Shown here in pieces: positions 10,557 to 17,435 of a stretch of 20,298 nt of DNA. The notes under the pieces are model-generated. The model worked only from the letters and a program-made list of their open reading frames with translations, made no database searches and was not told the DNA's origin. The stretch is from Caulobacter sp. CCH9-E1 (GTDB lineage Bacteria > Pseudomonadota > Alphaproteobacteria > Caulobacterales > Caulobacteraceae): NCBI RefSeq assembly GCF_001556515.1, contig NZ_LSJA01000072.1:1-20298 (forward strand), read 5' to 3'. The position numbers and the translations under genes are program-made. Every line of letters starts with the position of its first letter. Within the stretch, counting starts at the first letter, position 1.

Positions 10557-12075
10557 ATGACGGGCCTGGCCGATGCTCTGCCACAGGATGTCGAAGCGCT
10601 TCAGGCGCTGATCCTGGCCGAGCGCGCCGCCCACGCCGCCGAGGCGGAGCGGCTTCGTCAGATCATCAAGGAGATGCAGCGTCACCGCTTCGGCCGCCGC
10701 GCCGAGACCCTGCCGATCGACCAGCTGGAGCTGGCGCTGGAAGATGTCCAGCAAGAGGTGGCGGCAGAGGCCGCCGGCGACGAAGCCCGCGATCCGGCGC
10801 GGAAGGCCGCCACCGCCGCCAAGCGCCGGTCTAACCGCGGCGCGCTGCCTGAGCATCTGCCCCGGATCGAGACCGTGGTCGATGTGGAGGACAAGGCCTG
10901 CCCATGCTGCGCGGGCACACTGCACCTGATCGGCGAGGACCGGGCCGAGCGGCTGGACATCGTGCCCGCTCAGTTCCGCGTGCTGGTGGTGCGGCGGCCC
11001 AAGTACGCCTGCCGCGCCTGCGAGGATGTGGTGGTCCAGGCGCCGGCGCCGGCCCGGTTGATCGAGGGCGGGATTCCGACCGAGGCCACGGTCGCCCATG
11101 TGGTGGTCAGCAAGTACGCCGATCATCTGCCGCTTTACCGCCAGGCCCAGATCGACGCCCGCCAGGGGATCAAGCTCGATCGCTCCACCCTGGCGGACTG
11201 GACCGGCCGCGCGGCCTTCCTTCTCCGGCCGGTGCACGAGCACCTGCTGCAGACCCTCCGACGATCCCCCAAGCTCTTCGCCGACGAGACCACGGCCCCG
11301 GTGCTCGATCCCGGACGTGGCCGCACCAAGACTGGCCAGCTCTGGGCCTACGCCCGCGACGACCGCCCGTGGGGCGGGGCCGATCCGCCGGCCGTGGCCT
11401 ATGTCTACGCGCCAGATCGCAAGGCCGAGCGGCCGATGGCGCACCTCGCCGGCTTCAGCGGCGTCCTGCAGGTGGATGGATATGGCGGCTATCGCCCCTT
11501 GGCGGAGACGGGCCAGGTCCAGCTCGCCTTCTGCTGGGCCCACGTGCGCCGGCGCTTCTACGAGCTGGCCACCGCCGGCCCCGCGCCGATCGCCAGCGAG
11601 GCCCTCGATCGGATCAAGGCGCTCTACGCCATCGAGGGCGAGATCCGCGGCCTTTGAGCCCGAGGTCCGGCACACCGTCCGCCAAGAGAGGTCCCTGCCG
11701 GTGATCCAAGCGCTGGAGCCGTGGCTCCGCGCGAAGCTCACGACGATCAGCCAGAAGTCCAAGCTCGCAGAGGCGATCCGCTACGCGCTCTCGCGCTGGG
11801 CAGGCCTCACCCTCTTCCTCGACGACGGCCGCATCGAGCTCGACAACAACATCGTCGAGCGCTCCATCCGCCCGCTGGCGCTCAGTCGCAAGAACAGCCT
11901 CTTCGCCGGCTCGGACGGCGGCGCCGAGCACTGGGCGATCCTCGCCTCGCTCATCGAGTCCGCCAAGCTCAACGACATCGACCCGCAGGCCTACATCGCC
12001 AGCGTCATCACCCGCATCGTCGCCGGACACCCGCAGAGCCAGATCGATCGGCTGCTGCCCTGGAATCCCGCGTGA
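10557..12075 (+). pseudogene. tnpC: IS66 TnpC transposase, broken by a single-base frameshift
   Basis: DDE transposase of the element. Reading from the ATG at 10557 gives the N-terminal coiled-coil/leucine-rich part, a zinc-binding region (CPCC ... CRAC), and the catalytic aspartates D243 (FADETT) and D307 (QVDGYGGY), but stops at a TGA at 11655-11657 after residue 366. Similarity resumes one frame forward from 11656 (EPEVRHTVRQERS) to the stop at 12075, including DNNIVERSIRP with the catalytic Glu (about residue 434 of the restored 505 aa). The shift point is CTT TGA G: skipping one T restores the frame. Unless the ribosome recodes here, the product lacks the last catalytic residue and is inactive. 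An assembly error in the TTT run is also possible. Confidence 0.88.
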
Positions 12076-12095
12076 GGACTTGGCACACTGACGCC

Positions 12096-12716
12096 ATGAC
12101 CTCGGCCGCCGACAGCCTTCACGAGATCGCCACGCTCCGGATCGAGCTCCTGGACACCGATCCCCTGATCTGGCGACAGGTCGAGGTTCCGACCTCGATC
12201 ACGCTCAAGGTTCTTCACGATGTCGTCCAGGCCGCCATGGGCTGGTACGATCAGCACCTGTGGGAGCTGCGGCTCGGCAAGCAGCGCTACGGCCAGCCTA
12301 TCCCCGGAGACGACTGGGGTGGCCCACCCACCCTCAAGGCCGACAAGGTCCGCCTGCGCGAGGTCCTCAAGCCCCGCAAGACCGTCCTCGACTACACCTA
12401 TGACTTCGGCGACAGCTGGGAGCACCGGCTCACCTTCTCCGACGTCCGTCCCGGCGACCCGGACACCGACTACCCCCGCTACGTCGCCGGCGAGCACGCC
12501 GCTCCACCCGAAGATTGCGGCGGCATCCCCGGCTTCTACGGCGCCCTCGAAGCCCTGGCCGATCCCAACCATCCCGAGCACGCCGACGTCATCGAATGGT
12601 TCGACGGCTACGACCCCAATACCATCGACGAACTCGTCCTCAAGATCGCTCTCAGCCGCATCGCCCGCCGACGTAACCCCGCCAAGGCGACGTTCGCCCG
12701 CAAAGCCAAGTCCTGA
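12096..12716 (+). CDS. pRiA4b ORF-3-like family protein, IS66 passenger
   Basis: A 206-aa protein of the plasmid pRiA4b ORF-3-like family. Hallmarks: LRIELLDTDPLIWRQVEVPTSITLKVLHDVVQAAMGW, YDQHLWELRLG, LDYTYDFGDSWEHRLTF, and CGGIPGFYGALEALADP. The family is widespread in bacteria, often next to transposases, with no established biochemical function. The ATG at 12096 is chosen because the family begins here and the open sequence upstream is only the other frame of tnpC; it starts 20 nt after the tnpC stop. Lying inside the right terminal repeat (ends 12750), it moves with the element. Confidence 0.88.
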   Translation: MTSAADSLHEIATLRIELLDTDPLIWRQVEVPTSITLKVLHDVVQAAMGWYDQHLWELRLGKQRYGQPIPGDDWGGPPTLKADKVRLREVLKPRKTVLDYTYDFGDSWEHRLTFSDVRPGDPDTDYPRYVAGEHAAPPEDCGGIPGFYGALEALADPNHPEHADVIEWFDGYDPNTIDELVLKIALSRIARRRNPAKATFARKAKS

Positions 12717-12730
12717 GAGATCGCCGAGGT

Positions 12731-12750
12731 GGTCCGGGAACGACGCTTAC
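12731..12750 (-). repeat. right terminal inverted repeat of the IS66-like element
   Basis: On the minus strand reads GTAAGCGTCGTTCCCGGACC from 12750 inward, matching the left end at 9674. Followed outside by GTCCCGAA (12751-12758), the right target duplication with one mismatch to the left copy. Confidence 0.85.
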
Positions 12751-12825
12751 GTCCCGAAACCGTGTGACCCCGACACGCGTACTAGGTTGTGCGGCTTGCC
12801 CAAGCAAGACGGACGACGGGTGTGA

Positions 12826-14178
12826 CTACATGCCCGCCTTCGGCCAATGGTGGTGAAGATCATCGATGACGAACGGGTGCACGTGCGCTGCGCGTGTGCT
12901 GACCGGCTTACCCTCTCCCTCGCGCAGATGCGGATGCTGGGGCGGCAGGTCCGGATGCACGTGCGCAAGCTCGTCGGGGTCGGCAGCCGGCCAGACTTTG
13001 AGCGCGGCGACCACGCCGACCAGGCTGACGCTGGCGAGGGCTATGAAGGTTGGCGCCATGCCGTAGGCGGCTCCGAAAGAGCCCGCCACTGTGTAGGTCA
13101 GCAGCCAGCAGGCGTGCGACAGGGCGAACTGCGCGGCGAAGACCGCGCTGCGGTCCTCAGGCGTCGCCGAGCGCCGCAAGAGACGCCCCGATGGGGTCAG
13201 AACGGCTGAATAGCCCACCCCCATGATCGCCCACAGGATCAGCAGCGAGACCCACTGGTCCACGCCGGGCGAAACGGTGAGCAGCGCCATTACGCCCAAG
13301 GCGCCGGTCAAAAGCCAGGAGGCGGCGACCATAACAGGGCGGTCGCCCACCCGCTCCAACACGCGCGGGAGCAGCAGGGCCGCGACCATCGAACCGCCGC
13401 CGAAGGCGGCCAGCGCCAAGGCCATGTCGTCGGCCGGTCGGCCGAGTAGGGTTCGCACATAGACGACGGTGTTGACGATCACCATGGCGCCGGCGGCCGC
13501 TGCTGCGAGATTGAGCGCCAGTAGCCCTCTCAGCCTTGGTGTCCTGAGATAGATGCGAACGCCGTGCGTGGTGCGCGCGTAGATTCCGCCTTCGCGCGTC
13601 ACGGCCTTGGGCTGTGGCACGATAACAGAGACCACCAAGGCGGCCGAAGCCAGGAAGCCGACGACGGTTCCGCCAAAGAGCCAGTGAAATCCTATGACCG
13701 TGAGCAGAGCAGCCGCCAGCATCGGGCTGACTAGGCTTTCCATGTCGTAGGCCAGGCGCGAGAGCGAGAGCGCCCGGGTGTAGCGTTCCTCGTCGGGGAG
13801 GATATCGGGGATGGCGGCCTGGAAGGTCGGTGTGAACGCCGCTGAGGCCGATTGCAGGAGGAAGATCAGCAGGTAGACCTGCCAAATCTCGGTGACAAAG
13901 GGCAGCATGATGGCCACAGAGGCGCGCACCAAATCCATCGACACAAGGAAAGCTCGTCGCGGAAGCCGATCGACGAAGGCGTTCACGATGGGGCCGACGC
14001 CAATGTAGGCGATCATCTTGATCGCCAACGCGCCGCCAAGCACAACGCCGGCGTTCGCGCCGGCCAGGTCGTAAGACAACAGACCCAGCGCCACTGTCGC
14101 CAGGCCGGTGCCGACCAGGGCGATCACCTGCGCCAGGAAGAGGTGCCTGTAGGTTCTGTCCGCAAGAACGCTCAACAT
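12826..14178 (-). CDS. MFS transporter with His-rich C-terminal tail (NreB-like)
   Basis: A 450-aa, about 12-helix major facilitator protein. It begins LSVLADRTYRHLFLAQVIALVGTGLATVALG and has the loop-2 motif as NAFVDRLPRR. The last ~52 residues form a hydrophilic tail with nine His (AHVHPD, QHPH, AHVHP, LHHHW), as in the nickel-resistance exporter NreB and relatives. Role inferred: export of a divalent metal, Ni and/or Co most likely, from the cytoplasm. TTG 14184, GTG 14181 and ATG 14178 are all in frame; a GGAGAG 7 nt before 14178 favours the ATG. Last gene of the four-gene minus-strand operon, 19 nt after the DUF1289 gene. It ends 75 nt from the IS66 right end and is not truncated. Confidence 0.88.
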   Translation of the reverse strand: MLSVLADRTYRHLFLAQVIALVGTGLATVALGLLSYDLAGANAGVVLGGALAIKMIAYIGVGPIVNAFVDRLPRRAFLVSMDLVRASVAIMLPFVTEIWQVYLLIFLLQSASAAFTPTFQAAIPDILPDEERYTRALSLSRLAYDMESLVSPMLAAALLTVIGFHWLFGGTVVGFLASAALVVSVIVPQPKAVTREGGIYARTTHGVRIYLRTPRLRGLLALNLAAAAAGAMVIVNTVVYVRTLLGRPADDMALALAAFGGGSMVAALLLPRVLERVGDRPVMVAASWLLTGALGVMALLTVSPGVDQWVSLLILWAIMGVGYSAVLTPSGRLLRRSATPEDRSAVFAAQFALSHACWLLTYTVAGSFGAAYGMAPTFIALASVSLVGVVAALKVWPAADPDELAHVHPDLPPQHPHLREGEGKPVSTRAAHVHPFVIDDLHHHWPKAGM

Positions 14179-14197
14179 CACCAATCTCTCCGTTGAG

Positions 14198-14428
14198 TCA
14201 TGACAGCGAGCCTCGGAGAGGCGATGCGGAATCGCTGAGGGTGTGGCCCTTCCCCTGTTCGCTCAGCCGATCGACACGGCGCTTCAAATCCTTGGACATC
14301 ATCTGGCGAGCACGAGGTTGCATCTTCCGCCAGGCGCGGATTTCAGGGACGGTTCGACCACAGCCGATGCACCAGCCCGATCGACCATCAAAACTGCAGA
14401 CGCTGATGCATGGATCGCTCGACTTCAC
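14198..14428 (-). CDS. DUF1289 cysteine-motif small protein
   Basis: A 76-aa protein: PCISVCSFDGRSGWCIGCGRTVPEI at its start, with C7, C11, C20 and C23 in a C-x3-C-x8-C-x2-C array, then WRKMQPRARQMMSKDLKRR. This is the DUF1289 signature (predicted metal- or Fe-S-binding; function unknown). It starts with GTG at 14426-14428, overlapping the ATPase stop by 4 nt (GTGA), so its translation is probably coupled to the ATPase. Being wedged between two metal exporters suggests a role in metal handling or repair, which is inference only. The opposite-strand frame over the same bases has no family features. Confidence 0.82.
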   Translation of the reverse strand: MKSSDPCISVCSFDGRSGWCIGCGRTVPEIRAWRKMQPRARQMMSKDLKRRVDRLSEQGKGHTLSDSASPLRGSLS

Positions 14429-16491
14429 GGGTGGGCCGCCGCTGGCTGAACCCCAAGAGGCGTTGACGGGGCCTTTCCCTCTTCAGCCCCAACTTTGCGC
14501 GGCAGCAGCCGGGCCGAGTTGAGGATGAAGGCCATTTCGGACGCGACGTGAATGAATGCCGCCATCAAGGGATTCAGCACCCCCACGGCCGCCAAGCCTA
14601 TCCCGATCGCGTCGATCGCGAGCGTGCCGGCGAAGTTCTGCCAGATGATGCGCCGCGTGCGCCTTGCCACCTTGAGGGTCTCCACGAGACGGACAAGATC
14701 ATTGCCCAGCAGCACGACGTCGGCGCTCTCCTGGGCGACGTCCGTCCCAGACCCCATCGCGATGCCGACGCTCGCCTCGGCCAGCGCGGGTGCATCGTTG
14801 ACACCGTCGCCGACCATGGCGACCGTCCGCTTCTGCTGGATGAGCGCCTGGATTCGCGCGAGCTTGTCTTCCGGCAGGAGGCCGGCTTCGATTTCCTTGA
14901 TGCCGAGGCTACGGCCCACAGCCTGAGCAACGGGAAGGGCATCGCCGGTCAGCAGGATGGTGCGGATCCCGAGAGCCGTCAGGCTTTCGATCGCGCGCTT
15001 GGCTTCGGGGCGCACGGTGTCGGCCACGGCAATCGCGCCGAGCAGCACTCCGCCCCTGGCGACATAGACCTCCGAGGCCGCCTCGACGCCAAGGTTGAGC
15101 GGCGCTGTGATCACCACGCCGTTGTCCCGCATCCAGGCCTGGTTGCCGACCAGGACCATGGAGTCCGCCACCTTGGCGGCGATGCCCCGCCCGGGCGTGT
15201 AGGCGAAGTGTTCAGGCTCAGCGACCCGGCGACCTTGGGCCTTGGCATGGGCGATGATGGCTTTACCCAGCGGGTGCTCGGAGCGCAGCTCGGCCGCGGC
15301 AGCCGCGTCGAGCAGGTCCTCGGCGCTGACGTCGGCGGCGGCTACGACGGCTTGAACTTCCGGCCGGCCGAAGGTGAGCGTGCCGGTCTTGTCGAGCACC
15401 ACAGTGTCGACCTTGCCGAGCGTTTCGAGATGGACGCCACCTTTGATGATGGCGCCGAGACGAGCGGAGCGGCCGATGCCGCCGAGGATCGCAAGTGGGG
15501 TGCCGGCTGCGATACCGCAGGCGCCGGCGACGATAATCACGGAAATCGTTGAGGTGATGTTCTGGGTGATCAGATAGGTCAGCACCGCCGATCCGAGGGC
15601 GAAATAGACCAGGTATCCGGCCATGCGGTCGGCCAGGCGTTGGACGGGTGCGCGCGAGCGCTCGGCCCGTTCCACCGCCTCGATGATCTTGCCGTAGCTG
15701 GTGTCGCGCCCGATCCGCTCGGCGCGCACTTCAAGCGCGCCCGATTGATTGATCGACCCGGCGAACACTGCGGCGCCTTCGATCTTCTCCACCGGCATCG
15801 ATTCGCCGGTGATGCGGGATTCATCGACGAAAGAATTGCCGGACAGGACGGCGCCATCGACCGGGATGCGGCCGCCCGGAGCCACCAGGATGGCGTCGCC
15901 AATGGTCAGCTCGGCAGCGGAAATCGTCCGAATGGAACCGGTTCGGCGGACGGAAACCTCGCTGGGCAGGAATTCCAGAAGATCACGGATCGCCTTGCGC
16001 CCTCGCCCGACCGTCAGGCCCTCCAGGACCTCGGCCACCAACACGAAGAGGGTGATCACCAGGGCGGTGAAGAACTGACCGATGGCGGCAGCCGCCACGA
16101 TGGCGATGGTCATCGACAGTTCCATCGTCATGCGCCGCTGCAGGACGTTCTCGAACGCCTCCTTCAAGATCGGCCAGCCGCCGATCAGGAGGCCGACGAC
16201 GCCGATCACGCTCACGGTGGGGATGGGCTCCCAGACCCGGAACCAGACGAGGGCCGCGGCGACCGCCACCAAGCCGATCCGCAAGGCCTCCTGCCACTCG
16301 AACGGATGCTCGTGGTCGTGGCCGTCCTCATCTTCGTGATCAGCATGGTCGTGCCCATGGTGATCATGGCCGTGATGCGGGTTCTTCTTCTCGTTCAGCG
16401 CCGCCGGCGCGGTCGTTCGGGCTTCGGCCTGATCGGCCAGGCTGGAGTGATCACGATTCAATTGGTCGGCCATGGTCGGCTTCCTCGTCAT
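14425..16491 (-). CDS. P1B-type heavy-metal ATPase, His-rich N-terminus, atypical metal motif
   Basis: A 688-aa metal-translocating P-type ATPase. All catalytic motifs are present: ITGESMPVEK (actuator), VVLDKTGTLTFG with phosphorylated D367, SEHPLGKAI (the nucleotide-domain HP motif), ILLTGD and VGDGVNDAPALA. The N-terminus lacks a ferredoxin-like HMA domain; instead residues 39-62 hold 11 His (HHGHDHHGHDHADHEDED...). The transmembrane metal motif is AGACGIAAGTPLA: where CopA/ZntA have C-P-C, this protein has G-A-C325. The last helix region reads FIHVASEMAFILNSARLL (H648, E652) instead of the known P1B-1 or P1B-2 signatures. Export of a divalent metal is likely; its identity is inferred from the RcnR-like regulator, whose stop it overlaps by 4 nt (ATGA). 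Confidence 0.93.
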   Translation of the reverse strand: MTRKPTMADQLNRDHSSLADQAEARTTAPAALNEKKNPHHGHDHHGHDHADHEDEDGHDHEHPFEWQEALRIGLVAVAAALVWFRVWEPIPTVSVIGVVGLLIGGWPILKEAFENVLQRRMTMELSMTIAIVAAAAIGQFFTALVITLFVLVAEVLEGLTVGRGRKAIRDLLEFLPSEVSVRRTGSIRTISAAELTIGDAILVAPGGRIPVDGAVLSGNSFVDESRITGESMPVEKIEGAAVFAGSINQSGALEVRAERIGRDTSYGKIIEAVERAERSRAPVQRLADRMAGYLVYFALGSAVLTYLITQNITSTISVIIVAGACGIAAGTPLAILGGIGRSARLGAIIKGGVHLETLGKVDTVVLDKTGTLTFGRPEVQAVVAAADVSAEDLLDAAAAAELRSEHPLGKAIIAHAKAQGRRVAEPEHFAYTPGRGIAAKVADSMVLVGNQAWMRDNGVVITAPLNLGVEAASEVYVARGGVLLGAIAVADTVRPEAKRAIESLTALGIRTILLTGDALPVAQAVGRSLGIKEIEAGLLPEDKLARIQALIQQKRTVAMVGDGVNDAPALAEASVGIAMGSGTDVAQESADVVLLGNDLVRLVETLKVARRTRRIIWQNFAGTLAIDAIGIGLAAVGVLNPLMAAFIHVASEMAFILNSARLLPRKVGAEEGKAPSTPLGVQPAAAHP

Positions 16492-16766
16492 TTCAGGTAG
16501 GTGCGCACGACGTCGATAAGTTCTTCCGCGCCCCTAGCCCGTTCAGGGTCGGGGTCGCTGGCCGGATCGACGACGTGCATCCGGATGTGATCTTCCATCA
16601 CCTCGGCCATGAGGCCGTTCATGGCGCCGCGAACGGAGGCGATCAGCTGAAGTACCTCTGCGCAGCCGGTCTCAGTCTCTAAGGCGCGCTCCACGGCCTC
16701 CAATTGACCGCGAATGCGCCGTACGCGCGCGACGAGCTTTTTCTTCCCCCGAACCGTATGGCCCAT
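16488..16766 (-). CDS. RcnR/CsoR-family metal-sensing repressor
   Basis: A 92-aa all-helical DUF156 protein (MGHTVRGKKKLVARVRRIRGQL..., CAEVLQLIASVRGAMNGLMAEVMEDHI). The family's metal ligands are seen at His3, Cys35, His60 and His64, the same set and numbering used by E. coli RcnR to sense Ni(II)/Co(II); Cu-sensing CsoR would lack His3 and use Cys-His-Cys. The expected role is to repress this operon until metal binds. The ATG at 16766 is chosen because GGAGGA (16773-16778) lies 6 nt before it, and because an upstream in-frame ATG at 16787 would lie before the predicted transcription start. It overlaps the ATPase start by 4 nt. Confidence 0.92.
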   Translation of the reverse strand: MGHTVRGKKKLVARVRRIRGQLEAVERALETETGCAEVLQLIASVRGAMNGLMAEVMEDHIRMHVVDPASDPDPERARGAEELIDVVRTYLK

Positions 16767-16772
16767 CAAAAA

Positions 16773-16778
16773 TCCTCC
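16773..16778 (-). promoter_or_regulatory. ribosome binding site deciding the rcnR-like start
   Basis: GGAGGA on the minus strand, 6 nt before ATG 16766. It rules in the 92-aa product whose His3 lines up with RcnR, rather than a 99-aa form. Confidence 0.8.
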
Positions 16779-16789
16779 ATGTCTCATGT

Positions 16790-16818
16790 AATATAGGGGG
16801 GTATACTATATTGTTCAA
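16790..16818 (-). promoter_or_regulatory. sigma70-type promoter of the metal-efflux operon
   Basis: On the minus strand, -35 TTGAAC (16813-16818) and -10 TATATT (16790-16795) are separated by exactly 17 bp. Transcription would begin near 16783, giving a leader of under 20 nt. The AT-rich patch stands out from the high-GC surroundings. The spacer holds the G-tract operator. Confidence 0.8.
16792..16805. promoter_or_regulatory. RcnR/CsoR-type operator TATA-G6-TATA
   Basis: TATAGGGGGGTATA. Known RcnR/CsoR-family operators are a G/C tract flanked by short AT-rich inverted repeats (E. coli RcnR: TACT-G6-N-AGTA). This site lies in the spacer and touches the -10 box, so binding would block RNA polymerase. 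Assigned to the adjacent RcnR-like gene by position. Confidence 0.8.
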
Positions 16819-17086
16819 TCGGACGCCCTCCCTTCGTTCAGGATGACAACCAGCTGAGACGGAGCGTGTTGAACCGGGGGCGGCTGACCTGATCGAGCCG
16901 AAGCGTACCTGCTCGGGGCGATCGAGTTTTTCGTCAGCGCCGCTCAGGCCGTTGGGCGACGCCAGCGAACGAAGAACCTCGATGGACGCCATGTGGCGGT
17001 TGCGCGGCGGCAGTGCCGTTGCGCCTAAAGGTTCGTTATAGATTATAAGATAATTACCATCAGTTATCGCGGAAAACTCCGGACTT

Positions 17087-17335
17087 TTAGGGGTTTAGCC
17101 GCAGCCGTACGCCCGGTCCTAACGCGTCTGCGTCGTCGCCTTCCAGAAACGCGACGCCGGCGTTCTCAAGGGCCCGGCGCACGGCGTCGACATTGGCGGC
17201 CGAGCTGCGCCCCGGTCCAACCGGACCTTCCATTCGGACGATCGTGGGAAGCGACACCCCCGACGCCTTGGCCAATACGGGCTGACTCCAACCAAGCAAT
17301 GCGCGCGCGGCCCGGATTTGCGCTGCGGTCAGCAT
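17087..17335 (-). CDS. small XRE-family HTH regulator
   Basis: An 82-aa protein with a Cro/cI-type helix-turn-helix over residues 4-36 (AAQIRAARALLGWSQPVLAKASGVSLPTIVRMEG) and a short tail with VRRALENAGVAFLEGD and PGVRLRL, typical of small alphaproteobacterial XRE regulators. A dyad-like site sits a few bases before its start codon and a second one 40 nt further, before the divergent gene, which suggests autoregulation and control of that gene. On the minus strand GATAAT (17350-17355) could be its -10 box. Between its end and the metal operon promoter (16819-17086) I see no convincing gene; an AT-rich patch lies at 17033-17065. Confidence 0.85.
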   Translation of the reverse strand: MLTAAQIRAARALLGWSQPVLAKASGVSLPTIVRMEGPVGPGRSSAANVDAVRRALENAGVAFLEGDDADALGPGVRLRLNP

Positions 17336-17340
17336 GAAAT

Positions 17341-17355
17341 GATCATTTTATTATC
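17341..17355. promoter_or_regulatory. operator-like site 1 for the XRE regulator
   Basis: GATCATTTTATTATC, 5 nt upstream of the XRE start codon. Agrees at 13 of 15 positions with the reverse complement of the site at 17397-17411. The palindrome AAATGATCATTT (17337-17348) overlaps it. Confidence 0.55.
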
Positions 17356-17373
17356 TTGTAAGAAGATTTCATA

Positions 17374-17402
17374 TTGACGCGCTCCAAGCCGCGTTCGATG
17401 AT
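17374..17402 (+). promoter_or_regulatory. predicted promoter of the divergent Tat-signal gene
   Basis: -35 TTGACG (17374-17379), 17-bp spacer, -10-like GATGAT (17397-17402). The -10 overlaps operator-like site 2, so the XRE protein could repress it. Confidence 0.5.
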
Positions 17403-17411
17403 AAAATCATC
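17397..17411. promoter_or_regulatory. operator-like site 2, perfect dyad GATGAT-AAA-ATCATC
   Basis: Perfect 6-bp inverted repeat with 3-nt centre, near-identical (13/15) in the opposite orientation to site 1. It lies over the predicted -10 of the gene starting at 17436. Confidence 0.6.
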
Positions 17412-17435
17412 ATAGGTGATTAGAAGGCTCCGGTC

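Larger units (their letters stand above)
9674..12750 (+). mobile_element. IS66-family insertion sequence with passenger gene (3077 bp)
   Basis: Left end GTAAGCGGCGTCCCGACC at 9674; right end, read on the minus strand from 12750, GTAAGCGTCGTTCCCGGACC. These match as imperfect terminal inverted repeats with the GTAAGCG tip known for IS66-family elements. Flanking octamers are GTTCCGAA (9666-9673) and GTCCCGAA (12751-12758), 7 of 8 identical, fitting the 8-bp target duplication of this family. Inside are tnpA, tnpB, tnpC in the usual order, plus a passenger gene after tnpC. The element sits between the 3' ends of two convergent gene groups and does not interrupt a recognisable gene. Confidence 0.9.

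Noticed and set aside
14193..14522. 109-aa plus-strand frame opposite the DUF1289 gene
   Set aside because: The minus strand has the recognisable four-Cys DUF1289 motif and operon overlap; the plus frame has none.
14548..15552. 334-aa plus-strand frame opposite the P-type ATPase
   Set aside because: Antisense of the ATPase catalytic domain; its Asp/His/Gly-rich sequence has no family features.
15640..16500. 286-aa plus-strand frame opposite the ATPase N-terminus
   Set aside because: The hydrophobic run near its end is the complement of the His-rich repeat (GAT/CAT codons), not a real membrane segment.
16672..16992. 106-aa minus-strand frame upstream of the rcnR-like gene
   Set aside because: It runs through the promoter/operator and into the regulator gene in another frame; no family features.
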